This document shows, one piece after another, positions 1-4,981 of a stretch of 10,517 nucleotides of DNA; the first letter of the stretch is position 1, and every line of letters begins with the position of its first letter. Below the pieces are notes generated by a model. That model did not search any database and was not told where the DNA came from. It saw only the letters and a program-made list of their open reading frames with translations. Source of the stretch: an uncultured Pseudomonadota bacterium (GTDB lineage: Bacteria > Pseudomonadota > Gammaproteobacteria > Burkholderiales > Burkholderiaceae_C). Position numbers and translations under genes: made by a program. The stretch spans positions 1-10,517 of the forward strand of contig ONTY01000031.1 of the NCBI GenBank assembly GCA_900320815.1, read 5' to 3'.

Positions 1-1294
1 TTTGGTCGACTACGGTATCAAGGGCTTTCTCTCTTGCGTCCAGATCAGCAGCTTTCTTTGCGGCGTCATCAAGTGCTTGTTGGGCTTCCTGCAGTCGGCG
101 CTGGCGGTAGTCATCGGCTTCCTTCCTGCGCGCTGCTGATTCTTCCTCTGCGCGCTGTGCGCGCTGTCTGGTGTTGTCCAGCGCACGTTTGCATGCGTCG
201 CGTGCGCGGCGGATTCTGGTGTTCATCTTTTCTCGCATGTCTGCGATGTCACCAACACCCGACAGCCGTTCAAAGTAAAGGTCGGCGCTTCGCTGCAGCG
301 GGGCGAGGATTGCAAGCGTCTCCGTTGCCGCTTTCCGTGCTTCATGCTGTGCAAGTGGCTTAAATGTCAAACCCTTGAGGGCGGCATCGACAGCAAGCAT
401 GATCTGTGTGTTTGCAGCGACAAGGTCTTTCAAGCTGCGGGCTTCGTCAATGAGTTCTTTCGCCGCCCTGACTTCTGCGAGCTTCTTGTCAGCGGTTGCA
501 CGGTCTTGGGCTGCCCTCCACTCATTCAAATCACGCCCGCTTTCTCTGGGGGCACGGGGTGTTGTCTCAATTTCCAGACCTCTTGCCAACGCCAATTCTT
601 GTAATTTTTCCCTGCAGGTTTTCGTGAATGTCGTTTTCCTATTGTTGTATCTGTCTTTCTCAACGAGGTTTCCGTCTCTGTCTTTCGTAAGTTTTCCCTT
701 GCTTTTCTCTACACCCATTTGCTCGAGGCATTTTTCCTGTCCAACAAACGGCATACCATTTTCATCGTATGCCACATAAACTTGTCGTATATGTACATGC
801 GGTGCCCCTTCTTCATCGCAGTGTAAAGCCCAGTCGAGCACATGAACCTGCGGGTAATTTTCCTTCTGCCAATCAAGGTAATCCTTCAAAACTGCAGCTA
901 GTGTATCTGCATCAACGCTGTCTCCTTTTTTGCCTAGATAAAACAAGGTTTCTTCTGGACAAAACCGCTTATTTCTTCTATACTGTTTCATTGTCTGTTG
1001 CTTATGACGTGATGCTCTCCGTCTTTCATTTTTCTTTTCAAGATACCGTGAAAACATTTTCTTGTAAAACTCGTCCTCCACCTGCTCAAACGTTTTCCTT
1101 TTCTCTCCCCTTTTGGGATGATATGGTGATGGCTCACCTAAACTCCAATATAGGTTTTGTTCAAGGCGTGCTGGATCAATATGTTCAGCACTGCCCTCCG
1201 GAAAATTACGGTCGTTGTGAAACGTCGTAAATGCTTTTCCAGTTCTCCGATTTGTGCGCTGGTTATGAAGCGTCACACGTTTTTTGTCTGGCAT
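1..1294 (-). CDS. MobV/Mob_Pre-family relaxase (plasmid recombination/mobilization protein), C-terminus truncated by window edge
   Basis: The frame runs from an ATG at 1294, preceded by AAAGG at suitable spacing, to the left edge with no stop; 431 residues are visible. The family nicks plasmid DNA at oriT and pilots the strand for transfer by a helper conjugation apparatus. Two relaxase signatures are visible: HNDR at residues 26-29, matching the HNxR motif whose histidine is the nucleophile in pMV158 MobM, and H158-C-D160-E161-EGA-P-H166-V-H168, the metal-binding HxDE...PHxH motif. Residues 175-250, with GQEKCLEQMG, RYNNRKTTFT and GLEIETTPR, recall Mob_Pre proteins known from Clostridia plasmids and elements. 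Residues about 260-431 are rich in Lys, Arg, Glu and Ala and look helical or coiled-coil, as in the C-terminal half of this family. The inverted repeats just upstream (1372-1480) are the natural oriT candidate. Overlapping open frames on the plus strand here are shadows. Confidence 0.85.
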   Translation of the reverse strand, partial: MPDKKRVTLHNQRTNRRTGKAFTTFHNDRNFPEGSAEHIDPARLEQNLYWSLGEPSPYHPKRGEKRKTFEQVEDEFYKKMFSRYLEKKNERRRASRHKQQTMKQYRRNKRFCPEETLFYLGKKGDSVDADTLAAVLKDYLDWQKENYPQVHVLDWALHCDEEGAPHVHIRQVYVAYDENGMPFVGQEKCLEQMGVEKSKGKLTKDRDGNLVEKDRYNNRKTTFTKTCREKLQELALARGLEIETTPRAPRESGRDLNEWRAAQDRATADKKLAEVRAAKELIDEARSLKDLVAANTQIMLAVDAALKGLTFKPLAQHEARKAATETLAILAPLQRSADLYFERLSGVGDIADMREKMNTRIRRARDACKRALDNTRQRAQRAEEESAARRKEADDYRQRRLQEAQQALDDAAKKAADLDAREKALDTVVDQ

Positions 1295-1371
1295 AATAAA
1301 ACCTTTCAGAAAATGAGAAACAAGGTTGAAAGAAAAGCGAAGCTGGAGCGGTAAACCGGCACGGTTTGGGG

Positions 1372-1480
1372 CCCCATCTAGTTGTCGCGCGCGCAACTAG
1401 GTATGGGGTTTATCCCGTTGCGAGCGGCGAGGCGTCGGCGCAAGCTGCGGGATAACCCCGCACAACATGCAATAGTTGTG
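1372..1480 (-). other. Cluster of three inverted repeats upstream of the relaxase; candidate oriT
   Basis: Three hairpin-forming repeats sit end to end between the 76-residue gene and the relaxase gene. The first pairs CCCCAT (1372-1377) and CTAGTTG (1378-1384) with CAACTAG (1394-1400) and ATGGGG (1403-1408), leaving a GCG-rich 9-nt loop and a 2-nt bulge. The second pairs GGGGTTTATCCCG (1405-1417) with CGGGATAACCCC (1448-1459), one bulged base, and continues inward with TTGCG (1418-1422) and CGCAA (1439-1443). The third is CACAAC (1461-1466) and GTTGTG (1475-1480). The first two share GGGG at 1405-1408, so they are mutually exclusive structures. MobV relaxases normally act on hairpin-containing oriT just upstream of their own gene, which is the argument for oriT. 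A replication origin is the main alternative. No known nic sequence was recognised. Confidence 0.45.
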
Positions 1481-1484
1481 CTGT

Positions 1485-1715
1485 TCATGCGCGCGACTGC
1501 TCACGCGACTGCTCAAAAGAAAGCAGAACGCAGCGCGCATGAAAAAAACGGTTGCGCTCTACGCGCACGTCTTCAAAAGCACGTAGCGCAACATCAAAAG
1601 CATCAGAATCGCCGCTTTCTGTCGCTAAGCGCATTGCTTCTATATGCTTCTGCATTTCAGCTTCGAGCGGTTTGTCTTGCTCTGCTATGTAAGTCCAGAT
1701 CTCGTCAGTTATCAT
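1485..1715 (-). CDS. Small hypothetical protein translationally coupled to Rep (76 aa)
   Basis: I do not recognise this protein. Its ATG at 1715 overlaps the Rep stop codon as ATGA, and a GGAGGG stands about 10 nt upstream inside the end of rep, so coupled translation with rep is likely. A longer in-frame version starting at 1817 would overlap the rep C-terminus much further and is less likely. The product is predicted soluble, acidic in its first two thirds and probably helical (residues about 14-52, Glu/Ala-rich). It ends in an arginine-containing tail with a tandem EQSR-EQSR repeat, encoded by the 12-bp DNA repeat at 1492-1515. No signal peptide or membrane segment is visible. Position suggests a role in replication, copy control or maintenance, but this is context only. 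It ends 4 nt before the inverted-repeat cluster. Confidence 0.6.
   Translation of the reverse strand: MITDEIWTYIAEQDKPLEAEMQKHIEAMRLATESGDSDAFDVALRAFEDVRVERNRFFHARCVLLSFEQSREQSRA
1492..1515. repeat. Perfect tandem duplication of 12 bp
   Basis: CGCGACTGCTCA occurs twice head to tail (1492-1503 and 1504-1515). It lies in the last codons of the 76-residue gene and produces the EQSR-EQSR tail. It is also next to the candidate oriT. It could be replication slippage in a coding sequence or a protein-binding direct repeat. Confidence 0.8.
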
Positions 1716-2290
1716 TTCATGCCATCCCTCCTTTTCTTGCGATTGTGAATGCGCTCGTGAATTTGCAAGTATCTTGCCCGGTCGCCCTTGAAAAAAATTA
1801 ATGGGTTTACCCACCAAACGCCGGGTAATCGAGCGGCAATAAACCCATTTTCAATCAACTCAATCATGCCGCGTGAAAACGTGTCACGGCTCATCTTGGT
1901 CTTCTCAGTGTTACCGCCGTTAGCGCCCTTCCCGAAAAATTTGAAGTAGAAGGTATCGACATATCCGTGTTTCATGGCTTCCTTACCGTACACTTCGAGA
2001 ATTGCATCAAAAACCCTTCTCCCTGTCGCCGTTAGCTTTATGTGTGAATAAATGGGTTCTGTAAAGATTTTTACAAATTCTCTGTCATCTGCAAGTTTGA
2101 AAATGCCAGTCTTTTCATACTTGATAGCAACTACTGTGCCATCAGTATCTTTATATTCATCCTGTACAATTTTTTTCAAAGTCGGGGCGTAAATTTCTCT
2201 TTTTCGTGGAGCTATACTTTCCAGCTCACTCAAAAACGGTGATTCAGTTTGAAAATAAACCAAGTTTGATAAAGATTTTTCTTGTGCCAT
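1712..2290 (-). CDS. RepL-like plasmid replication initiator with winged-helix domain (192 aa)
   Basis: Two adjacent ATG codons (2293 and 2290) follow AGGAG at 2298-2302. The second has the better 7-nt spacing and is chosen; a further in-frame ATG at 2341 has no ribosome site and would run into the rep leader. The protein begins AQEKSLSNLVYFQ after Met. Residues about 70-100 (FVKIFTEPIYSHIKLT...) and 133-175 read as a winged-helix fold: TFSRGMIELIENGFI, then PGVWWVNPLIFF and KGDRARYL. The order 'SRxTFxRGxxxLIExGFI...WxNPxxFFxGDR' is what I recall from RepL-type initiators and related HTH replication proteins of small plasmids. A basic tail (HNRKKRRDGMK) ends the protein. A 56-residue gene upstream and a candidate antisense RNA in the leader fit a copy-controlled replicon. 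Family assignment is from memory of motifs; another HTH plasmid regulator remains possible. Confidence 0.65.
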   Translation of the reverse strand: MAQEKSLSNLVYFQTESPFLSELESIAPRKREIYAPTLKKIVQDEYKDTDGTVVAIKYEKTGIFKLADDREFVKIFTEPIYSHIKLTATGRRVFDAILEVYGKEAMKHGYVDTFYFKFFGKGANGGNTEKTKMSRDTFSRGMIELIENGFIAARLPGVWWVNPLIFFKGDRARYLQIHERIHNRKKRRDGMK

Positions 2291-2312
2291 CATTGCACTC
2301 CTGTCTGAAGGG

Positions 2313-2342
2313 TTGACTTGAAGCCCAGACGCGATGTACAAT
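2313..2342 (+). promoter_or_regulatory. Predicted sigma70-type promoter on the plus strand, antisense to the rep leader
   Basis: TTGACT at 2313-2318 (5 of 6 consensus positions) and TACAAT at 2337-2342 (5 of 6) are separated by 18 bp. It is the best-matching promoter found in the window and points away from rep, into the rep leader. The expected start is near 2349. A palindrome GACGCGCGTC (2343-2352) sits over the start point and could be an operator. Confidence 0.5.
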
Positions 2343-2348
2343 GACGCG

Positions 2349-2421
2349 CGTCGGCTCTTTTGTTCTCACGTTGTCTTGTTTTGGGCTGACACTGCCCCAC
2401 GCCGCTGGCGTGGGGCTTTCT
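2349..2421 (+). ncRNA. Candidate countertranscribed (antisense) RNA controlling rep
   Basis: A transcript from the promoter at 2313-2342 would be about 70 nt and would end at a GC-rich hairpin followed by TTTCT. It would be fully complementary to the rep mRNA leader, between the 56-residue gene and the rep ribosome site. Its 5' half can form a stem from 2350-2357 (GTCGGCTC) with 2383-2390 (GGGCTGAC), including two G-U pairs, with a 25-nt U-rich loop suitable for kissing. The 3' half is the terminator hairpin. Small gene, antisense RNA, rep is the same order as copG, RNAII, repB in pMV158, where RNAII blocks RepB translation. The RNA itself is a prediction: no family was recognised and the ends are estimated. 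Confidence 0.45.
2394..2420 (+). terminator. GC-rich hairpin followed by TTTC; probable terminator of the antisense RNA
   Basis: GCCCCACGCC (2394-2403) pairs perfectly with GGCGTGGGGC (2407-2416) around a 3-nt loop. On the plus strand it is followed by TTTCTG, a short U-rich tail. On the minus strand it is followed by AGTGTC and so should not stop rep transcription. The imperfect U tract lowers confidence. Confidence 0.5.
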
Positions 2422-2436
2422 GAAAATGACCGGCCA

Positions 2437-2607
2437 TCAGAAAGGGAGGCTCTTGATGAGAGCGTCCTCTAACAGTTCAACACGTTTCTCAAGACGGCTG
2501 ATGCGTTCTAACAGCTCGTCGTCGTCTTTCACGTCGTCGTAGCTTGATGGTGGTGGTGGTGGGAAAGGTAAGTCATCAAAGCTGTCGGAAAAGATGTCTG
2601 GTGACAT
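2437..2607 (-). CDS. Small acidic coiled-coil protein upstream of rep (56 aa), possible copy-control protein
   Basis: The ATG at 2607 follows AAGGA with a 7-nt gap, and the frame runs 56 codons to TGA at 2437. The N-terminal half is acidic with a proline run (DDLPFPPPPPSSYDD). The C-terminal half (residues about 29-54) shows a leucine/isoleucine heptad pattern (LLERISRLEKRVELLEDAL), predicting a short parallel coiled coil and so a dimer or oligomer. The gene precedes rep by about 145 nt with no minus-strand terminator between them, so they are probably co-transcribed. In pMV158-like plasmids the small gene in this position is the CopG repressor. This protein shows no ribbon-helix-helix or HTH motif, so a shared function is inference from position only. 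It could also act as an accessory or scaffold partner of Rep. Confidence 0.65.
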   Translation of the reverse strand: MSPDIFSDSFDDLPFPPPPPSSYDDVKDDDELLERISRLEKRVELLEDALIKSLPF

Positions 2608-2670
2608 GATGTTGTCCTTGGTTTGAAGGTTGAAGGGAAGGGTGCCGGTGCCGTCGGCCCCGGCGCTTGG

Positions 2671-2693
2671 TACTACTAACTACGTTAGTAGTA
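2671..2693. repeat. Perfect 10-bp inverted repeat upstream of the 56-aa gene
   Basis: TACTACTAAC (2671-2680) and GTTAGTAGTA (2684-2693) flank a 3-nt TAC spacer. Neither strand has a T tract after it, so it is not an intrinsic terminator. It lies 64 bp upstream of the 56-residue gene that starts the rep unit and 95 bp downstream of the AlpA-like gene. An operator for the rep unit or part of a replication origin are both reasonable. No convincing -35/-10 pair was seen next to it. Confidence 0.7.
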
Positions 2694-2787
2694 GGAAAAT
2701 CTTTGGGAAGGCGCATAAAACCTGCATTCGATGTCGATTTTTGCGGACTTCATGCGGGAAAAACCGATTTTTGATAGTCATTGCGGG

Positions 2788-3099
2788 TCATTGCTGGTCG
2801 TTTCCGCATATTTGTAAATTGTCTTGCTGCTCTTGCTTCTTCTGCTTGGGCGGAGGAAGCGGAGGCAAGTCGATTTGCGAGGGTAGTTGAGCAACAAGTG
2901 TCTTGATTTCATCTGGACTCTTGTTCAAGCGCCATGCCTCAAACACTTGTTGTACTTCATCTTTGTGCCACCTTGATGCTTTGGGTGATAGCTTCAAAGG
3001 TCGGGGAAATAGACCGTTGCGCATCTGTAGGTAAAGCCCTGCGCTTGTGAAACCAGTCGCGTCCGTCAGGTCTTTCATCGTCAGAAAGAGCGTTGTCAT
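2788..3099 (-). CDS. AlpA-family DNA-binding regulator (103 aa)
   Basis: AlpA-type proteins are short MerR-like winged HTH proteins that, in prophages and integrated elements, activate or repress the integrase and can act as excision directionality factors. The start at 3099 has AAGGA 7 nt upstream; an in-frame extension back to 3246 is Cys-rich, lacks a ribosome site and overlaps the likely promoter, so it was discarded. Residues 8-28 form the HTH (MKDLTDATGFTSAGLYLQMR), followed by the family pattern GLFPRPLKL (29-37) and SRWHKDEVQQVFEAW (42-56). The tail from about 75 is unusual: proline-rich (DLPPLPPPKQKKQEQQ), probably disordered. The gene sits downstream of the integrase but behind its terminator and with its own leader, so it is probably transcribed separately. 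Confidence 0.8.
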   Translation of the reverse strand: MTTLFLTMKDLTDATGFTSAGLYLQMRNGLFPRPLKLSPKASRWHKDEVQQVFEAWRLNKSPDEIKTLVAQLPSQIDLPPLPPPKQKKQEQQDNLQICGNDQQ

Positions 3100-3114
3100 C
3101 GCGTCATCCTTTCT

Positions 3115-3132
3115 GCCAGCACGGGGGCTGGC
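3115..3132 (-). promoter_or_regulatory. Leader hairpin directly before the AlpA-like gene ribosome site
   Basis: GCCAGC (3115-3120) and GCTGGC (3127-3132) flank a 6-nt loop. In the mRNA the hairpin ends immediately before the AAAGGA ribosome site, so it could influence translation start or mRNA stability. Function is inferred from position only. Confidence 0.35.
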
Positions 3133-3150
3133 TGTTGGTAAATAAGTGAA

Positions 3151-3190
3151 AACGTGACTGCACGTTAGCACAACGGTTCCCGTACGACAA
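3151..3190 (-). promoter_or_regulatory. Candidate promoter with overlapping operator for the AlpA-like gene
   Basis: On the minus strand TTGTCG (3185-3190) and TAACGT (3162-3167) are 17 bp apart; a TG dinucleotide one base before the -10 would help a weak -10. The inverted repeat AACGTG-ACTG-CACGTT (3151-3166) overlaps the -10 and the predicted start near 3155, the place expected for a repressor operator. Autoregulation by AlpA is possible but not shown. The hexamers are weak matches (4 and 3 of 6), so the promoter is less certain than the repeat. Confidence 0.35.
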
Positions 3191-3337
3191 ACGAAGCAGC
3201 ACATCCAACTTTTGGAAAAACCCTTAATGGCTTTTGCAAGAAACAATTGCAGTCACTCTGTCCCTGAAACGCCGCATCAAACCTCACTAAACGCTTCGCT
3301 CTCGTGACGGTAAATGCTCAAAGCATTCTCAACGGGC

Positions 3338-3368
3338 AAAAAAATAGCCACACTGACGGTGTGGCTAT
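3338..3368 (-). terminator. Intrinsic terminator downstream of the integrase
   Basis: On the minus strand ATAGCCACAC pairs perfectly with GTGTGGCTAT (3344-3353 with 3359-3368) around a 5-nt loop and is followed by seven T residues. It ends integrase transcription about 120 nt after its stop codon and separates it from the AlpA-like gene. Confidence 0.85.
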
Positions 3369-3487
3369 GAATGTTGGTAAGTTGTTGTTTTAACTACTGA
3401 TTCTCGCCGTCAAGCTGCGCTGTGACATATTTCACGCCAGGCGCAAATATTTGCAAACGCCCAGTGATGCAGCCCATCATCACACCA

Positions 3488-4807
3488 TCAATGCCTGCCA
3501 TTGGCAGTGTTGGCAAGGGCAATCTCGGCGGCACGCTTTGGCTCAACGCCATCACGGAGGGCGTAGCAGTAGTCAGCCCAGCACTGCATCATCTGTATGC
3601 GCTGCTCAACGTACTGTGCCCTGTCATATGCACCGTGCAACGGGTCTGGGCGTTGGTGCGACAACTGTTCTTCGATGACCCATTTGGGGAAGTGCAGGCG
3701 CTCATCAAGCATCGTTCTCGCACTTGTGCGGAGTGCGTGTACTGCCTGCTCTTTTCCGAACCCAAGATTAATTAACGCGGTGCGGAGGGTGTTGTCGCTG
3801 ATTGGGCGTCCCTTCCTCTCACCGGGAAACACGTAGCCTGTGTGCTCCGTGACAGGCCGTAGCTCACGCAAAATTGCCAGCGCCTGCTTTGATAACGGCA
3901 CGATGTGCGGCGCACCATGTTCTTTCCCTGCTTTCCGGCGCTTCATGCGTGCCGCAGGTATCGCCCACGTTGCGGTGTCAAAGTCAATCTCCTCCCATGT
4001 TGCCAGGCGCAACTCTTGACCAGGGCGCTGGAACACAAGCGGCGCAAGTCTCAACGCACACTGCACAACAAAACTTCCCTTGTAAGCATGAATAGCCCGC
4101 AAGAGTTCGCCAAAGCGCACCGGGTCGGTGATTGCAGGAAAGTGTCCCCGCACGCGGGGAGGGAGTGCGCCCTTGAGATCTGCTGCTATGTCGCGTGTTG
4201 CCCAGCCTTTTCTAACGGCATAGCGGAAGATTTGCCCGGCAAGGGATCGCACTCGTGCGGCCATCTCCGGCGCTCCATTTTTCTCAACGCGCTCAACTGC
4301 TTCAAGCAGTTCAGGTGGCTCCATCTCGCCGATTGGTCGCTCTCCAAGCCAAGGAAATAGGTGGTTTTTGAGCATTCCCATCTGCCGCGCTGCATGCGAT
4401 TCGCTCCATGTGTTCTGCCACTTCGCTACGAATTCTGTAGCTGCCTCGCGGAATGTCACACTGCGCGCCGCCTGCTGGCGTGCTGCGGCCTTGGCTTGCT
4501 GCTTGGCCTGTGCAGGGTCAATGCCTTCATCTTGCAATTTTTTCGCTGCCCGTGCCGCATCGCGTGCGTCCTGCAGCGGCAGGGCGGGGTAGCGCCCAAG
4601 GGTAAGCACCTTCTCCTTCTGCTTGCCTTCATCGGTGAACCAGACGCGAACAACCCACGTCTTCACACCGCCTTCCGTCACCTGTAAGTAAAGCCCGTCT
4701 CCATCAGGGATTCGCACCTGTCGCTTTCCTGCTGGACACTTGGCGCTGCGGCATGTGGTGTCCGACAGTCGTTGGTGTTGGCGTGGCTGGTGTTGTTGTC
4801 TGGGCAT
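3488..4807 (-). CDS. P4-type tyrosine recombinase / tRNA-targeting integrase (439 aa)
   Basis: The enzyme integrates and excises the element by site-specific recombination. Length fits the P4-like family (about 400-440 residues). The N-terminal DUF4102-type arm-binding domain spans about 12-105 (DGDGLYLQVT, LTLGRYPALPLQDAR), the core-binding SAM-like domain about 115-205, and the catalytic domain about 222-415. The catalytic set is complete: R261 (QRPGQELRLATW), K289, H357 and R360 (HALR), H384 (LSHQ) and the nucleophile Y394 (GAYDRAQY). The usual HGFR box reads HALR, and the RPGELR box carries an inserted Gln, both tolerable variants. The ATG at 4807 follows AAGGAG by 5 nt. It lies 174 bp from the tRNA-Met 3' end, pointing away from it, which matches a tRNA-targeting integrase. 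Direct repeats upstream are probable arm sites; a terminator at 3338-3368 ends the transcript. Confidence 0.95.
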   Translation of the reverse strand: MPRQQHQPRQHQRLSDTTCRSAKCPAGKRQVRIPDGDGLYLQVTEGGVKTWVVRVWFTDEGKQKEKVLTLGRYPALPLQDARDAARAAKKLQDEGIDPAQAKQQAKAAARQQAARSVTFREAATEFVAKWQNTWSESHAARQMGMLKNHLFPWLGERPIGEMEPPELLEAVERVEKNGAPEMAARVRSLAGQIFRYAVRKGWATRDIAADLKGALPPRVRGHFPAITDPVRFGELLRAIHAYKGSFVVQCALRLAPLVFQRPGQELRLATWEEIDFDTATWAIPAARMKRRKAGKEHGAPHIVPLSKQALAILRELRPVTEHTGYVFPGERKGRPISDNTLRTALINLGFGKEQAVHALRTSARTMLDERLHFPKWVIEEQLSHQRPDPLHGAYDRAQYVEQRIQMMQCWADYCYALRDGVEPKRAAEIALANTANGRH

Positions 4808-4828
4808 GGCGTCTCCTTCTCATCGCTG

Positions 4829-4880
4829 TTGCACGGTTTGACGTGTTGCCCAGTGTATTGCACGGTTTGCTGCACGGTTT
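4829..4880. repeat. Three direct repeats upstream of the integrase; candidate arm-type integrase sites
   Basis: TGCACGGTTT occurs at 4830-4839, 4859-4868 and 4871-4880; the first two share the longer TTGCACGGTTTG. Start-to-start distances are 29 and 12 bp. They lie between the integrase start and the tRNA attachment site, where P4-like integrases have arm-type sites. They could equally bind an excision factor or autoregulate int, since they lie in its probable promoter region. Confidence 0.6.
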
Positions 4881-4912
4881 TGAGCTTGCTGCATATCGTC
4901 TTTTGTTGTCGT

Positions 4913-4926
4913 TTGTTTGCAAACAA
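4913..4926. repeat. Perfect 14-bp palindrome near the attachment site
   Basis: TTGTTTGCAAACAA reads the same on both strands. It lies about 55 bp from the tRNA 3' end on the element side. Its centre TTTGCAAAC recurs at 3450-3458 beyond the integrase, partly within the palindrome GCAAATATTTGC. A regulator or accessory-protein site is possible; no binding protein is identified. Confidence 0.5.
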
Positions 4927-4943
4927 GTCCCTGATTGCCCATG

Positions 4944-4973
4944 AAAAAAGCCCCTGTCGGTGGACAGGGGCTT
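4944..4973 (-). terminator. Intrinsic terminator just downstream of tRNA-Met
   Basis: AAGCCCCTGTC (4948-4958) pairs perfectly with GACAGGGGCTT (4963-4973) around a GGTG loop; on the minus strand it is followed by six T residues. It stops tRNA transcription before the integrase. If the element boundary is in the tRNA, this terminator is element-borne and replaces the one displaced by integration. Confidence 0.9.
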
Positions 4974-4981
4974 AGGGAGTT

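Larger units (their letters stand above)
3100..3487. other. Intergenic region between integrase and AlpA-like gene
   Basis: This 388-bp stretch has no long gene. From the AlpA side it holds a leader hairpin (3115-3132), a promoter/operator candidate (3151-3190), an AT-rich stretch with nothing I recognise (about 3191-3330), the intrinsic terminator at 3338-3368, and a perfect 12-bp palindrome GCAAATATTTGC (3443-3454). A minus-strand open frame of 35 codons overlaps the integrase end and stops before the terminator, but it has no ribosome site. Confidence 0.6.
1..4981 (-). mobile_element. Integrative and mobilizable element with plasmid-type replication genes (one end visible)
   Basis: A block of minus-strand genes begins directly behind the 3' end of a tRNA-Met gene. 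It carries a P4-type integrase, an AlpA-like regulator, a small coiled-coil protein, a RepL-like initiator, a coupled small protein, an inverted-repeat cluster and a MobV relaxase. Base composition is visibly more AT-rich than the host genes from 5100 on, most clearly in the relaxase N-terminal region and the Rep gene. P4-type integrases commonly target tRNA 3' ends, so the right boundary probably lies inside the tRNA 3' half (about 4982-5024) and not exactly at 4981. The left end, including the second copy of the attachment core, is outside the window. That this is an integrated plasmid-like element is inference from gene content; excision and mobility are not shown. Confidence 0.8.

Noticed and set aside
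34..1354. Several plus-strand open frames across the left end
   Set aside because: They are Cys/Ser/Phe-rich, lack ribosome sites and overlap each other. The minus strand here reads as one continuous relaxase with recognised motifs.
1372..1480. Match to the pMV158 oriT
   Set aside because: A TAGTTGTG string at 1473-1480 loosely recalls the TAGTGTG nick region as I remember it, but the flanking inverted repeat is different, so I do not claim a nic site.
2680..2781. Minus-strand 33-codon frame just after the AlpA-like gene (begins MTIKNRFF)
   Set aside because: It has no ribosome site at usable distance, no recognisable feature, and ends inside the inverted repeat at 2671-2693. It is too short to support without conservation.
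3388..3516. Short minus-strand frames (28-52 codons, same stop) overlapping the integrase C-terminus, ending in QLDGENQ
   Set aside because: No start has a convincing ribosome site. It could be a real small protein or the trace of a different integrase C-terminus, but the integrase already ends at a normal length.
4678..4926. Minus-strand 82-codon frame overlapping the integrase N-terminus
   Set aside because: It runs out of frame through the integrase start, crosses the repeat block and has a low-complexity composition; treated as a shadow.
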